Shown: positions 10,659 to 20,050, counted from the stretch's first letter. The stretch: DNA of 64,000 nucleotides from Verrucomicrobiaceae bacterium (GCA_027484445.1 JAIXSY010000032.1:124001-188000); one strand, 5' to 3'. Notes: a model not told the origin generated them from the sequence alone. Translations and numbers: made by a program.

Positions 10659-10706
10659 CAGCTCTTGTGGCATTGACGCTCATAAAGTCACGACGTAGCA
10701 TCCCGC

Positions 10707-11081
10707 ATGTTGCAGATCGTCTTTAATGAAATCAGTGCTGCTGAGCTATCTCGGTTGCCGACCCAGATTCAGTTTCAATTGCTGGAAGCACTGAACATCC
10801 AACCCGCAGACCTGGACGACGCCGTGCTGACCAAGCGGTTTGGAGCGATTGATCGCTCCGCAGGGCGCAAGCTGCATCGTTGCCGGGCGGGTGATCACCG
10901 CATTTACTTTGCGGTGAAAGATGGGCACATCGTGGTGCATCGTGTGTTGCACAAAAATACTCTGGCGGACTTTTTGTATCGCAGCAATCTGCCAGGCGGT
11001 GGTGAAGACGAGGCCCTGAGCCAATCCAAAAACTTTTGGCAGCTCATCGACGAAGGAGCCAAGACGCTGAAGATGGCTTGA
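10707..11081 (+). CDS. RelE/ParE-like cytotoxic repressor-type protein, no partner visible
   Basis: A 124-residue protein. The central segment (RCRAGDHRIYFAVKDGHIVVHRVLHKN) has the alternating strand pattern and the Arg-x(5)-Tyr spacing of RelE/ParE-fold proteins, which cleave mRNA on the ribosome or poison gyrase. The N-terminus (LPTQIQFQLLEALNI) resembles the first helix of that fold. The C-terminal 35 residues extend beyond a normal RelE domain. No antitoxin-like gene is next to it: upstream is the DUF1501 gene and downstream the convergent proC. It may therefore be a solitary, perhaps domesticated, family member rather than an active toxin. Confidence 0.65.
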   Translation: MLQIVFNEISAAELSRLPTQIQFQLLEALNIQPADLDDAVLTKRFGAIDRSAGRKLHRCRAGDHRIYFAVKDGHIVVHRVLHKNTLADFLYRSNLPGGGEDEALSQSKNFWQLIDEGAKTLKMA

Positions 11082-11091
11082 TGTGCGGATT

Positions 11092-11898
11092 CTAGCTGCC
11101 GAGTTGCGCGCTTTTCTCTGTGGCTTTTCTCACGGCCTGAATCAGTGCGTGACGCAGACCCGCAGCTTCGAGCTGTTCGAGACCCGTGATGGTGGTTCCA
11201 CCAGGGCTAGTCACTTCATCTCGTAAAGCGGCAGGATGCTTGCCGGTTTCGAGAACCATCGCAGCTGCACCTGCCACGGTTTGGGCAGCCAGATTGATCG
11301 CCGTGGCTCGCGGCAATCCCATCAAAACGCCGCCATCGGCTAGCGCTTCGATGATGGTGTAAATGTAAGCAGGACCACTGCCACTGAGTCCTGTCACAGC
11401 ATCCATCAACTTTTCAGGCACTTCATCCGCAGTTCCGACAGCACTTAGGATTTGCTTCGCCATGGCGGCATCTTCAGGCCGAACATGGCTGCTGCAGGCA
11501 AAAGCTGCCGCGCCACATCCCACCAAAGCTGGCGTGTTGGGCATGGCTCTGGCAATGCGTTGTTTGGCACCTAGCCAAGTTTCGAGAGCACTGATTTTGA
11601 TGCCTGCGGCAATGCTCAGGTAAAGGCGAGAACCTTTCACCTTAGCCAAGCTGCTGCAAACGCCCTGCATATCACCAGGCTTCACAGCCAGGATGATGAC
11701 TTCTGAAGCTGCAGCCACTTGCGCCGGAGAACCCACGATCGACGGAGAAGAAAGGCTTTTGGCCAAATCTTCAGCAGCCTTGCCAACCACATCACTGAGG
11801 GCCACGGACAAAGCCTTCTTGCCAAGCGATTGGTCCAAACCCCTGAGCAAGGCACCGCCCATCTTGCCACAGCCGATCAATCCAATTTTCAAAGTCAT
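11092..11898 (-). CDS. proC: Pyrroline-5-carboxylate reductase
   Basis: A 268-residue cytosolic enzyme that reduces 1-pyrroline-5-carboxylate to proline with NAD(P)H, the last step of proline synthesis. The N-terminal Rossmann motif is IGLIGCGKMGGALLRG. The family signature in the C-terminal dimerisation domain is clear: DAVTGLSGSGPAYIYTIIEA near residues 162-181 and LRDEVTSPGGTTITGLEQLE near 225-244. AMPNTPALVG near 118 is the conserved substrate and cofactor loop. Length matches the family (about 265-275). It lies convergent to the RelE-like gene and in the same direction as accC-accB, with an 80-base gap, so it may have its own promoter. Confidence 0.97.
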   Translation of the reverse strand: MTLKIGLIGCGKMGGALLRGLDQSLGKKALSVALSDVVGKAAEDLAKSLSSPSIVGSPAQVAAASEVIILAVKPGDMQGVCSSLAKVKGSRLYLSIAAGIKISALETWLGAKQRIARAMPNTPALVGCGAAAFACSSHVRPEDAAMAKQILSAVGTADEVPEKLMDAVTGLSGSGPAYIYTIIEALADGGVLMGLPRATAINLAAQTVAGAAAMVLETGKHPAALRDEVTSPGGTTITGLEQLEAAGLRHALIQAVRKATEKSAQLGS

Positions 11899-11978
11899 GC
11901 CGTGAGGCTGAATGCAGGGCAGCGAAGCTGCAAGCTCAAGTTACACTGGGAACAGGTGAAGATGGACCTCCAAAGGCT

Positions 11979-13340
11979 CTAGATCTTCATGCCTTCTTGG
12001 CGAAGGAAATTCTCAACCCAAGTGATGTCGTAGTTTCCGTTTTGGAAGTCACTGGTGGTCAGAATTTTCCCCTGCAATGGAATCGTGGTCTTGATGCCTT
12101 CGACGACAAACTCACTTAGCGCACGTCTCATGCGTCGAATCGCGATCTCGCGCGTGGCTCCAGTGACGATGAGCTTGGCAATCATCGAATCGTAGTATGG
12201 AGGCACTTCATAGCCGGAGTAAACGTGTGTGTCCACGCGCACCCCTCTGCCGCCTGAGGTATACCACAGATTGATCTTGCCAGGGCTGGGTGCAAAGTTC
12301 CGAGCAGGGTCTTCGGCATTGATTCGGCACTCAATGCTATGGCCACGGGCACCGGCATTCAGCACATGCTCACTCAAAGGTAAGCCTGCTGCGATGCGGA
12401 TCTGTTCCTTGATCAGGTCGCATCCATACACCTCTTCTGTAATGGGGTGCTCAACCTGAATGCGCGTGTTCATTTCCATGAAGTAGAAATCACGCCGGTT
12501 GTTATCGACGAGGTATTCGATGGTTCCGCAGTTTTCGTAACCGATCTCTTTGCAGAGCTTCACCGTGGCATCGCCCATTTTTTTGCGCAGCTCGTCACTG
12601 ATCTTGGGGCTGGGGCATTCTTCGATGATCTTCTGATTCCTGCGCTGCATGGAGCAATCGCGCTCACCCAGATGGACGACATTTCCATGAGAGTCTGCCA
12701 CGACCTGAAATTCGATGTGGTGAGGCTTTTCCACCAGCTTTTCCATGTACATTGAGCCATCTCCAAAGCACTTCAGTGCTTCTAGGCTGGCCGCTTGAAA
12801 GCTAGAGATCAGCGTCGCTTCATTCAGCACAGGTCTCATGCCACGACCTCCACCACCAGCAGTGGCTTTGATGATGACGGGATAACCAATCTTTCGAGCC
12901 CACTCGATGGCCTGCTCTTCGTTTTCGATGATGCCGTCAGAACCTGGAGTCACGGGAACACCCGCAGCGCGTGCGGTGGCACGAGCGGTGTTTTTGTCTC
13001 CCATCATGGAAATCACCTTCGAGCTAGGCCCGATGAACTTGATTTTGCACTGCTCGCAGATGTCAGCGAACTCCTCTTTCTCTGAGAGGAATCCGTAGCC
13101 AGGGTGGATGGCATCGACGTTGGCGATTTCTGCAGCACTGATGATGCGGCTGATCTTGAGGTAGCTTTCGGTGCTCGGCCCTGGGCCAATGCAGATGGCT
13201 TCATCGGCCAGATGAACGTGCATTGAGTCCACATCGGCCTCCGAGTAAACAGCCACGGTTTTGACATCCAGTTCTTTGCAGGCACGGATGATGCGGACGG
13301 CGATCTCACCACGGTTGGCGACGAGGACTTTGCGGAACAT
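11979..13340 (-). CDS. accC: Biotin carboxylase subunit of acetyl-CoA carboxylase
   Basis: A 453-residue ATP-grasp enzyme that carboxylates biotin on AccB using bicarbonate and ATP, the first half of the acetyl-CoA carboxylase reaction in fatty-acid synthesis. The N-terminus [18 protein letters not shown] is characteristic. The Gly-rich ATP loop is [14 protein letters not shown] near residue 158. The active-site segment is [18 protein letters not shown] near 287-305, and ECRINAEDP near 327 is conserved. Length is normal (445-455). It lies 104 bases downstream of accB, in the usual accB-accC order, presumably one transcript. The accA and accD genes are not in the window. Confidence 0.98.
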   Translation of the reverse strand: MFRKVLVANRGEIAVRIIRACKELDVKTVAVYSEADVDSMHVHLADEAICIGPGPSTESYLKISRIISAAEIANVDAIHPGYGFLSEKEEFADICEQCKIKFIGPSSKVISMMGDKNTARATARAAGVPVTPGSDGIIENEEQAIEWARKIGYPVIIKATAGGGGRGMRPVLNEATLISSFQAASLEALKCFGDGSMYMEKLVEKPHHIEFQVVADSHGNVVHLGERDCSMQRRNQKIIEECPSPKISDELRKKMGDATVKLCKEIGYENCGTIEYLVDNNRRDFYFMEMNTRIQVEHPITEEVYGCDLIKEQIRIAAGLPLSEHVLNAGARGHSIECRINAEDPARNFAPSPGKINLWYTSGGRGVRVDTHVYSGYEVPPYYDSMIAKLIVTGATREIAIRRMRRALSEFVVEGIKTTIPLQGKILTTSDFQNGNYDITWVENFLRQEGMKI

Positions 13341-13444
13341 GAGAGGGCTAGAAACGAAGGTATGGGGTCAAAAGGTGGCGCTCAATGGCTGCACGTGGCG
13401 CCTTGAGATGGCTCCAGCGGGAAGGCTAGAGCGGAGTGGTGGCG

Positions 13445-14026
13445 TTAGGCTTTGAGCTCGAAGAGAGGCTGACCGTATTGCACGGGTTTGCCATCCTCGA
13501 CCAAGACACGAGCGACGGTGCCACGAATCTCCGCTTTGATTTCATTCATCACCTTCATGGCCTCAATGATGCAAACCGTGGTGTTTTCATCCACAGCGTC
13601 ACCGATGTTCACAAAGGCTTTTTCCCCTGGGGCTGAAGAACGGTAGAAGGTGCCCACCATGGGGCTGTTGATGGTAGGTCCGGCTGGAGCTGAGGCGACC
13701 GGAGCAGCTGCGGGAGCTGCGCTAGGGGCTGCTGCAGGTGCCGCGACAGGCGCGGGCGCTGCCGAAAGGGTCATCGGGGCAGCGGCTGGAGAGGGGAAGT
13801 GCTTCAACAGATCTTTGGCGGCTTCAAAATCCGCACCTCGGCGGAGTTCGAGCTTCGAGCCTTGGTCCTCGAAGTGAAAAAGGGTCAGGTCGTTTTCAGC
13901 CATCAGGCTGACAATCTCGCGAATGTGTGCCAGATCGAAATTGGAGGAAGCATCGGTGGAAACAGCCTTGGCAGCGGGTTTGGTAACCTTAGCAGACTTC
14001 TTGGCGGTCGATTTGCGTTTTTCCAT
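13445..14026 (-). CDS. accB: Biotin carboxyl carrier protein of acetyl-CoA carboxylase
   Basis: A 193-residue carrier that holds biotin and moves carboxyl groups between AccC and the carboxyltransferase. The biotinylation site is the Lys in [14 protein letters not shown] near residue 155, inside a C-terminal biotinyl/lipoyl domain that starts at [15 protein letters not shown] Pro/Ala-rich linker ([18 protein letters not shown]) separates it from the N-terminal AccB region ([20 protein letters not shown]). The first 25 residues are Lys-rich ([20 protein letters not shown]), longer than in E. coli (156 residues). That basic extension is unusual but the start is the only good ATG. It is followed by accC. 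Confidence 0.96.
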   Translation of the reverse strand: MEKRKSTAKKSAKVTKPAAKAVSTDASSNFDLAHIREIVSLMAENDLTLFHFEDQGSKLELRRGADFEAAKDLLKHFPSPAAAPMTLSAAPAPVAAPAAAPSAAPAAAPVASAPAGPTINSPMVGTFYRSSAPGEKAFVNIGDAVDENTTVCIIEAMKVMNEIKAEIRGTVARVLVEDGKPVQYGQPLFELKA

Positions 14027-14287
14027 TGAGAATGAGAGGAGATGATGCGGGGGGATTGAGCGAGACTAGCCTCACAACCGGGGGTGGCAAGACTAAAATG
14101 GCCACCAATAGAAGTGGTATCGCCTTCATCAGGAAGAGGTGTGCCAATTTCGACTTTGCTTTGAGAAAAGGCACAAAATCGTGGCAGCCGGGATTGGCTG
14201 TGAGTGCCGAATCTCGCCCTGATCCCTGTCGCCGAATTTCTCATTCGACAAAGACCGTTAGGGTAGCAGTCTGCCCTGGATTTTTTG

Positions 14288-14680
14288 ATGACCATGATCA
14301 GCCTCGACCAGCTTTGTGTCTTTTTGGGGGAAGACAAACTTCGCGCCATGACGGCGGCGTTTTACCGCCGAGTTCGCGTCGATGATATCCTGGGACCGTT
14401 ATACCCACACGATGACTGGGAAGGTGCCGAAAAAAGATTGGCTGATTTTTTGGTGTATCGCTTCGGTGGAGCGCAGACCTATTTGCAAGAAAGAGGGCAC
14501 CCACGCCTGCGGATGCGCCATATGCCCTTTTCGATTGGGCTGGCTGAGCGTGATCGCTGGCTGAAGCTGATGACCGAAGCGATGCACGAGACGGAGCAGC
14601 CTGCAGAAGCCATGCAGACCATGGTGCCATTCTTTGAGCAAGTCGCTGACATGATGCGCAACCGCCAGGAAGGAGACTAA
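14288..14680 (+). CDS. Group II truncated haemoglobin (trHbO-like)
   Basis: A 130-residue haem protein of the 2-on-2 globin fold. The B helix has the distal Tyr ([10 protein letters not shown], Tyr26). The family hallmark follows at [19 protein letters not shown] near residue 54 and the proximal-His segment [10 protein letters not shown] has His78. A Trp in RDRWLKLM (residue 91) matches TrpG8 of group II globins. The known role of the group is O2 or NO binding and detoxification in the cytoplasm. ATG 14288 is chosen, with ATG 14294 an alternative. Its stop overlaps the stop of the convergent DUF2256 gene by 2-3 bases. Confidence 0.9.
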   Translation: MTMISLDQLCVFLGEDKLRAMTAAFYRRVRVDDILGPLYPHDDWEGAEKRLADFLVYRFGGAQTYLQERGHPRLRMRHMPFSIGLAERDRWLKLMTEAMHETEQPAEAMQTMVPFFEQVADMMRNRQEGD

Positions 14681-14832
14681 AACGACTGGCGTGCGGTCTT
14701 GCCGCGGCGGCAGGCATCGCTGCAATGCTGCACATGATCCCAATTGCGCTCCCATTTCTTCCGCCAGGCAAAGGGGCGTCCGCAAGTCACGCAGGTCTTT
14801 TGAGGCAAATGCTGTTTTTTGACGCCATGCAT
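14677..14832 (-). CDS. Small DUF2256-like zinc-ribbon protein
   Basis: A 51-residue protein, start CAT at 14830-14832 and stop TAG at 14677-14679. The sequence has two Cys pairs: [16 protein letters not shown] and [10 protein letters not shown]. The pattern CxxC, then RPFxWRKKWxRxWxxVxxCSxxCRR, is the DUF2256 signature. It probably binds one zinc. The function of the family is unknown; members are often near photolyase or cryptochrome-like genes, none of which is seen here. The frame is open upstream but has no other ATG, GTG or TTG before a stop, so this start is the only one. It converges on, and overlaps the stop codon of, the truncated haemoglobin gene. Confidence 0.85.
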   Translation of the reverse strand: MHGVKKQHLPQKTCVTCGRPFAWRKKWERNWDHVQHCSDACRRGKTARQSF

Positions 14833-14917
14833 GTGCCGCGTTACGAGGCAGCGCTTTCCTGGGGTGCCGTGATCTTTTCTGAATGAATTCTACACTCGGG
14901 CTGTCATAGGCTAGGTC

Positions 14918-15847
14918 ATGCGCTTGTCTTGTTTTGCCTGTCTGCTTTTCCTAGTGGCAGCTCCTGCCCACGCGGAGCAGTGTTTGGTGATCGGAGACAG
15001 CTTGTCCAAGGAGTATGAGATCGAGTTTCCCGCGCTGTTTCCACGAAATCCGGCTTCCTGGAGCAATCGGAACTGGGCGGAAATCCTGCACGAGCGACGC
15101 ACGCCCTGGTTTGATTTGGGCAGGTGGAATGCGTTTGCGGATCCTCGCCTGGTGGGCCATGCGCACAACTGGGCCTTTCCTGGAGCTACAACAGCACAGA
15201 TCCGCGCGCAGCTTTCTGCCCCCTGGAATTTCTGGTGGACGCGTGAACTGCAAGGTCAGATCCGCAGCACTGTTGAGCGGGTCGTGATCTTCGCGGGGGG
15301 AAATGATGTGGATAGCTGGTATTCTGCCGTTTACCATGGTGCCTCGGCGACGCGATTCACCACACCCCTGCGCAGCAACCTTCAGTGGATCGTGGATTAT
15401 GTGCGCAGGGTCCGGGGCAGCATCCCGATTGCCTTGGTGTCCGTGCCTCATGTCGGCTGCACGCCTGACATCCAGCGCGCGCATCCAATCGATCGCGTGA
15501 AAACAGGCCGTGTGACAGCAGCCCTGGATGCTCTGAATGCGCAGCTTGCTCTGTTCGCCCGTCAGCGTGGCATTGCCTTTGTGCCCGGTGTTTATGAAAT
15601 GACACGGGCCATGATCTCACAGCCGCTGGTCATTGGGGGGAGAACCCTCATTTCGGCAGCCGATGCCAATGCAAGAGCCGAGTTCGTTTTCTCAGGAGAT
15701 GGCTTCCACCCCACGACCGGTCCGCAGGCAAAGATCGCACAGATGATCGTGGATGCATTCCGTGCCCGCTATCCACGACCTGCGATCACGCCACTGCCAG
15801 ACAGCGAGATTTTGACGGATATTCTCAGGCTAAGTGCAGCGCCTTGA
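14918..15847 (+). CDS. Secreted SGNH/GDSL-family hydrolase
   Basis: A 309-residue exported esterase-like protein. The signal peptide is MRLSCFACLLFLVAAPAHA with cleavage before EQC. Block I with the nucleophile Ser28 is CLVIGDSLSKEYEIEFP. Block III is FAGGNDVDSWYSA near residue 126, and block V with the Asp/His pair is FSGDGFHPTTGPQA near residue 260. The family hydrolyses esters of lipids or acetylated sugars; the actual substrate here cannot be read from the sequence. It stands alone, convergent with metG, whose stop codon is directly adjacent. Confidence 0.87.
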   Translation: MRLSCFACLLFLVAAPAHAEQCLVIGDSLSKEYEIEFPALFPRNPASWSNRNWAEILHERRTPWFDLGRWNAFADPRLVGHAHNWAFPGATTAQIRAQLSAPWNFWWTRELQGQIRSTVERVVIFAGGNDVDSWYSAVYHGASATRFTTPLRSNLQWIVDYVRRVRGSIPIALVSVPHVGCTPDIQRAHPIDRVKTGRVTAALDALNAQLALFARQRGIAFVPGVYEMTRAMISQPLVIGGRTLISAADANARAEFVFSGDGFHPTTGPQAKIAQMIVDAFRARYPRPAITPLPDSEILTDILRLSAAP

Positions 15848-17422
15848 TCAGGCCATGGGCGTCTCGATTTCCAATCTAGGGAAGAGTGGCTGCGGACTGC
15901 CGAGCTGATGACCGTCGGCCAGCAAGCCCCAGGACAAATCGGAAAAATGGAAGCCGGCCGGCATCTCCCAGCCAAGCTGATCCCGCGCCTTGGCCATCGC
16001 CTCAGGCATGATGGGGCTGAGCAAGACCGCCACATGTGTGAGTGCCTCAGCAAGGTGATACAACACGCTATCCAGACGGGCTGACTGAGCGGGATCTTTG
16101 GCCAGGGAGAAGGGCTTCGTGCTGTCCACAAAAGCATTGGCATGAGTCACGATCTTCCAGGCAGCGGCGATGCCGTCGTGGATGGCCCAGCCATTCATGG
16201 CGGAAATGTAAGCAGGCAGCGCCTCTGCCACCGTCTGACGCAGCGCTGCGTTTTCGGCATCATCATAACCAGTGGCCGCCAGTGTACCACCACGATACTT
16301 GTGCGCCATGTTGAGGCTACGATTTAGCAGATTGCCCAGCCCCCCAGCGAGCTCTTTGTTGTAGCTCATGATCAGGCGCTCATCGCTGAAATCGCTATCC
16401 TGTCCGGTGGCAATGTCGCGCATCAGGTAATAGCGCAACCCATCGGGCGTGAAGGTATCCGCCAGCGCGTCTGGATTGATGACATTGCCCAGGCTTTTGC
16501 TCATCTTGGCCCCTTTCACATTCCACCAGCCATGCACGACGAGCTGCGGAATCTGCGCATCCGTGAAACCCAAGGCATGCAGCATGATCGGCCAATAGAC
16601 GGCATGAGGGGGGACCAAGATGTCCTTGCCGATCACATGGGCATCCGCAGGCCAGATCCTGGAAAACTCTGGCATCAGATCATTGCCGCAGTCCTCGGCC
16701 AAGTAACCTGCAAAGCTGATGTAATTCGTCAGCGCATCAAACCACACGTAATTCACAAAGCGTGGATCAAAGGGCAACGGGATGCCCCAGCTGAGTCGCT
16801 CGATCGGTCGTGAAATGCACAGATCCTGACCTGAACCTTCCAGCGCGTTCAACACATCCTTCGCACGATTGGCGGGGAAGATAAAACTGGGGTGCGACTG
16901 GATGAACGCTTTCAGCCAATCCACGTGATCGCTGAGTCGGAAGTACCAGTTTTCCTCCTCCAGTTCCACGACTTCGCCCCACTCTTCAGCAAAGGTGCCA
17001 TCCGGCCCGCGCTCCTTGTCCGTCAAAAACTGCTCCTGCCGGACTGAATAAAAGCCCTTGTGGCTTTTTTTGTAAAGCTGCCCAGCATCATGCAGGCGCT
17101 GCAAGATCGCCTGGACCACCCGCTTGTGACGATCATCCGTTGTCGCTGCCCAACCATCGTAGCGAACATTCAGCTTCTCCCAAAGCGCTGTGAAATGTTC
17201 CGTGATGCCATCCACAAACTCTTGAGGGCTGAGTCCTGCTTTTTCCGCACTCTTTTGCACCTTTTGGCCGTGCTGATCCACCCCCGTCAGGAAATACACC
17301 TCACGTCCGTTTTTGCGCTGAAACCGCGCCATGACATCGGCGAGCACCTTCTCGTAGGCGTGGCCGATGTGCGGTGCCGCGTTCGTGTAGTCGATGGCAG
17401 TGGTGATGTAATAAGGCTTCAC
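15848..17422 (-). CDS. metG: Methionyl-tRNA synthetase
   Basis: A 524-residue class I aminoacyl-tRNA synthetase that charges tRNA-Met. The HIGH motif is in DYTNAAPHIGHAYEKVLADV near residue 12, and the KMSKS loop is KGAKMSKSLGNVINPD near residue 310. It is the short form, without the C-terminal EMAP-type tRNA-binding domain and without the four-Cys zinc knuckle (TGVDQHGQKVQKSAEKAG). The start is taken as GTG at 17420-17422 (VKPYYITTAIDYTN), where family similarity begins. The frame stays open for another 89 codons, but that stretch is low-similarity and would overlap the divergent gene at 17622, so a long start is unlikely. Confidence 0.96.
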   Translation of the reverse strand: MKPYYITTAIDYTNAAPHIGHAYEKVLADVMARFQRKNGREVYFLTGVDQHGQKVQKSAEKAGLSPQEFVDGITEHFTALWEKLNVRYDGWAATTDDRHKRVVQAILQRLHDAGQLYKKSHKGFYSVRQEQFLTDKERGPDGTFAEEWGEVVELEEENWYFRLSDHVDWLKAFIQSHPSFIFPANRAKDVLNALEGSGQDLCISRPIERLSWGIPLPFDPRFVNYVWFDALTNYISFAGYLAEDCGNDLMPEFSRIWPADAHVIGKDILVPPHAVYWPIMLHALGFTDAQIPQLVVHGWWNVKGAKMSKSLGNVINPDALADTFTPDGLRYYLMRDIATGQDSDFSDERLIMSYNKELAGGLGNLLNRSLNMAHKYRGGTLAATGYDDAENAALRQTVAEALPAYISAMNGWAIHDGIAAAWKIVTHANAFVDSTKPFSLAKDPAQSARLDSVLYHLAEALTHVAVLLSPIMPEAMAKARDQLGWEMPAGFHFSDLSWGLLADGHQLGSPQPLFPRLEIETPMA

Positions 17423-17551
17423 GGGGGGAAAGGGCTGACTTGAACCCACCCAGCAGCGGTGGGGCGCGGAGGATGCACGCATTTCCGGTTGTTGCCTGTG
17501 AAAAAAATCACCGTCCAGTGCCAGAAGCCCTTCTCGACGACTGCCCGCGCA

Positions 17552-17568
17552 GTTTTTTTGAAAAAAAC
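17552..17568. repeat. Poly-T/poly-A dyad in the metG divergent promoter region
   Basis: The sequence GTTTTTTTGAAAAAAAC is a perfect inverted repeat with a single central G. It lies between the start of metG (17422, minus) and the exported gene at 17622 (plus). It could be an UP-like or bending element, or a weak bidirectional hairpin. I see no direct evidence for any of these beyond its symmetry. Confidence 0.5.
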
Positions 17569-17621
17569 CGACTTCTTTCTTGCCAGGGTCGCCGCCGATT
17601 GGATAAATCTCACTTACCCGA

Positions 17622-18041
17622 ATGAAAAATCGCGTTCTCCTCCTTCTCCTTTCCGCTCTCACCCTTGGCGGTGTGGCCATGGCTGACATCCAGTCCCCTC
17701 CTGGTCACCACTACAATTGGAGCCGCAAGCTGAGCCGTGGCGTCGGCAACCTTCTCTACGGAGGCTTGGAGCCCTTCAGCGTCTGGCAGCGCACCAATGC
17801 TTCTGAAGGTTCTGTCGCCGCCGCTTCCGATTTCTTCGTGGAAGGCATCAAGCGCATGGTCGTCCGCGCGGGCTACGGCGTTTATGAAGTCGCCACCTTC
17901 CCCGTGCCATCTTGGAAGCTGACTTATCGCCCCATGTATTACCGCAAAGAGAGAATCGATCCATGGTGGGGCTACACCGACTTCGCTCCTCAGATGGGCG
18001 CTCTTGCTGAAGCTAGCTACAATCGCAGCCAAGGCTGGTAA
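17622..18041 (+). CDS. Exported TIGR04073-like exosortase-system-associated protein
   Basis: A 139-residue exported protein. The signal peptide is MKNRVLLLLLSALTLGGVAMA. The mature part begins SPPGHHYNWSRKLSRGVGNL, then LYGGLEPFSVWQRTNASEGS, and has further Gly/Tyr-rich segments (YGVYEVATFPVPSWK, KERIDPWWGYTDFAPQ). The arrangement (KLxRGxxNLxxGxLExxxxW near the start, a middle hydrophobic stretch, a YxP/Fx end) resembles the TIGR04073 family, which co-occurs with exosortase/PEP-CTERM systems in Verrucomicrobia and relatives. No PEP-CTERM tail is seen in this protein. It is followed by a clear terminator at 18064, so it is a monocistronic unit. Confidence 0.7.
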   Translation: MKNRVLLLLLSALTLGGVAMADIQSPPGHHYNWSRKLSRGVGNLLYGGLEPFSVWQRTNASEGSVAAASDFFVEGIKRMVVRAGYGVYEVATFPVPSWKLTYRPMYYRKERIDPWWGYTDFAPQMGALAEASYNRSQGW

Positions 18042-18063
18042 TTCTCAGATTCATCTCTTCTCC

Positions 18064-18093
18064 AAGCGCAGGCCGAAACGCCTGCGCTTTTTT
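18064..18093 (+). terminator. Intrinsic terminator after the TIGR04073-like gene
   Basis: A 10-base-pair perfect stem (AAGCGCAGGC pairing with GCCTGCGCTT) with a 6-base loop is followed by a run of Ts. It lies 23 bases after the stop at 18041 and before the convergent trpS. Confidence 0.9.
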
Positions 18094-18198
18094 GTGTCTA
18101 GATGGCGGAATCCTAACGCGTGAGTCGCTGCGAAGGAGTTCACTGGATGTGAAAACTTTCGTAGCCTGCTGAACCACCTACCGTTTGCGGCTCAGCCA

Positions 18199-19164
18199 TC
18201 AGCCCAGGCCCACCGCATCACGCACGCGGGAAAGCGTCTTGCGGGCCACGCTACGGGCTTTTTCTGCTCCTTCAGCCAACACACGATCGACGTATCTCGG
18301 ATTCGCCACGATCTCGGCACGCCGCTCGCGGAAAGGGGCAAAGGAGTCCGTCATGGCCTGGAGTAGCCGCTTTTTGAAGTCACCATAGCCCACCCCGCCA
18401 CGCTCATGGTCCGCCACCATGGCTTGGTAGTCCGCCTCGGAGGCCACGAGTTTGTAAAGCGCCAGGATGCTACTGCCCTCCGTGGGCTTGGGTGATTCGA
18501 CCGGAGTGGAGTCCGTCTTGATGCCCATGATCTTTTTCTTCAGCGCGGGCAGCTCCTCAAAGAGCTGGATCGTGTTGTCGTAGCTCTTGCTCATCTTTTG
18601 CCCATCCAGGCCGGGCACCACCGCCGTCTCCTCGCGGATGCGCGGTTGGGGCAGCTTTAGCAGGCCCTGACCAAAGGTCTCGTTCATCTTGATGGCGATG
18701 TCGCGCGTGACTTCCACGTGCTGCTTCTGATCACGGCCCACCGGCACCACGTCGCTGTCATAGATCAGGATATCTGCCGCCATCAGCACTGGGTAGGCGA
18801 AAAGGCCGTGGGAGGCGGTGATGCCACGTGCCACCTTGTCCTTGTAGCTATGGCAGCGCTCCAGCAGGCCCATCGGCGTGACCGTGCTCAGGATCCAAGC
18901 CAACTCCGTGTGCTCCGGCACGTCACTCTGGCGGAAAAAGACGCACTTGTCCGGGTCCAGCCCGCAGGCCAGGAAGTCGATGGCTAGGTTCCGCACGTGA
19001 TCGCGCAGCAGCTTGCCATCATGCACCGTGGTCAGGGAGTGGTAGTCGGCGATGAAGTAATACGCATCGCCCTCATGCTGTAGCCTCAGCGCGGCCTCCA
19101 TCATGCCAAAGTAGTTGCCAATGTGGAGTCGCCCGCTGGGTTGAAGACCGGATAGGATGCGCAT
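18199..19164 (-). CDS. trpS: Tryptophanyl-tRNA synthetase
   Basis: A 321-residue class I synthetase that charges tRNA-Trp. The start ATG at 19162-19164 gives MRILSGLQPSGRLHIGNYFG, which holds the HIGN motif at the usual distance from the start. The frame runs 23 codons further upstream, to 19233, but without family similarity. The KMSKS equivalent is GLDGQKMSKSYDNTIQLF near residue 190. Length is typical (320-335). It is divergent from dapB with about 98 bases between the starts. Confidence 0.97.
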   Translation of the reverse strand: MRILSGLQPSGRLHIGNYFGMMEAALRLQHEGDAYYFIADYHSLTTVHDGKLLRDHVRNLAIDFLACGLDPDKCVFFRQSDVPEHTELAWILSTVTPMGLLERCHSYKDKVARGITASHGLFAYPVLMAADILIYDSDVVPVGRDQKQHVEVTRDIAIKMNETFGQGLLKLPQPRIREETAVVPGLDGQKMSKSYDNTIQLFEELPALKKKIMGIKTDSTPVESPKPTEGSSILALYKLVASEADYQAMVADHERGGVGYGDFKKRLLQAMTDSFAPFRERRAEIVANPRYVDRVLAEGAEKARSVARKTLSRVRDAVGLG

Positions 19165-19262
19165 AGGGGCGCTAGAGATGGCGGCGATCCTTTCCGGATC
19201 AAGCCTGCCTTTCATCGGTTGCCAAAACGGCACGCTAGGGCCAACCTCGCCGTTCCACTCTT

Positions 19263-20000
19263 ATGTCCACGTTCAAACTCCTCGTCACCGGATGCAAAGG
19301 CCGCATGGGCCAGGCCGTGCTTGCCGCCGCCCAAAACCAGGGCGTCGAAGTCGGCGCTGCCATTGATCTCGGCGACAGCTTTCCTGACGCGCTGGCGAAG
19401 GCTGACTGTGTCATCGACTTCACCTCCCACCACTTCACGACCGAGCTGATCACCGAAGCGTTGAAGCAGAAAAAGAGCCTCGTCATCGGCACCACCGGCC
19501 ACACCAACGAGGAACTCGCTGTCATCCAAGAAGCCGCCAAGACCATCCCGATCGTTTTTGCCTCGAACTTCAGCGTCGGCGTGAACACGCTGTTCTGGCT
19601 GACCCGCAAGGCAGCGGAGCTGCTCGGGCCTGACTTTGACCTCGAGGTCGTGGAGATGCATCACCGGCTGAAAAAAGACAGCCCCAGCGGCACCGCCCGC
19701 ACGCTGGTGGAGATCCTGGCCGATGTCCGCGAACTCCAGTATGACAGCGATTGTCGCCACGGCCGCTTTGGCGATGTCGGCGCGCGCACGAAGGCTGAGA
19801 TCGGCGTCCATGCCGTGCGTGGTGGTGATGTCGTCGGCGACCACACCGTCATCTTTGCCAATGTCGGCGAGCGCGTGGAACTGACCCACAAGGCCAGCAG
19901 CCGCGACACCTTCGCCAACGGCGCGGTGCGTGCCGCCCGCTGGCTGGACGGCAAAGCCGCCGGCCTCTACGACATGCAGGACGTGCTCGGGCTGAAGTAG
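19263..20000 (+). CDS. dapB: 4-hydroxy-tetrahydrodipicolinate reductase
   Basis: A 245-residue NAD(P)H-dependent enzyme of lysine and diaminopimelate synthesis, so it also feeds the peptidoglycan. The N-terminal Rossmann motif is LLVTGCKGRMGQAVL. The substrate-binding signature EVVEMHHRLKKDSPSGTA lies near residue 130-150, with the catalytic His pair and Lys. FTSHHFTTELITEAL and GTTGHTNEELAVI are other family blocks. ATG 19263 is the natural start. folK follows 50 bases downstream. Confidence 0.96.
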   Translation: MSTFKLLVTGCKGRMGQAVLAAAQNQGVEVGAAIDLGDSFPDALAKADCVIDFTSHHFTTELITEALKQKKSLVIGTTGHTNEELAVIQEAAKTIPIVFASNFSVGVNTLFWLTRKAAELLGPDFDLEVVEMHHRLKKDSPSGTARTLVEILADVRELQYDSDCRHGRFGDVGARTKAEIGVHAVRGGDVVGDHTVIFANVGERVELTHKASSRDTFANGAVRAARWLDGKAAGLYDMQDVLGLK

Positions 20001-20050
20001 GCCAGGTCCGCCAGATGTTGCGGAATCCTGAAATCACCACTCCCCCACCC

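Noticed and set aside
17430..17470. A tRNA T-loop-like GGTTCAAGTC on the minus strand near the metG start.
   Set aside because: The flanking bases do not pair into a T-stem and no acceptor or anticodon arms are present.
17423..17689. An upstream extension of metG of 89 codons.
   Set aside because: It has no synthetase similarity, is rich in Arg, and overlaps the divergent exported gene; the GTG at 17422 fits the family start.
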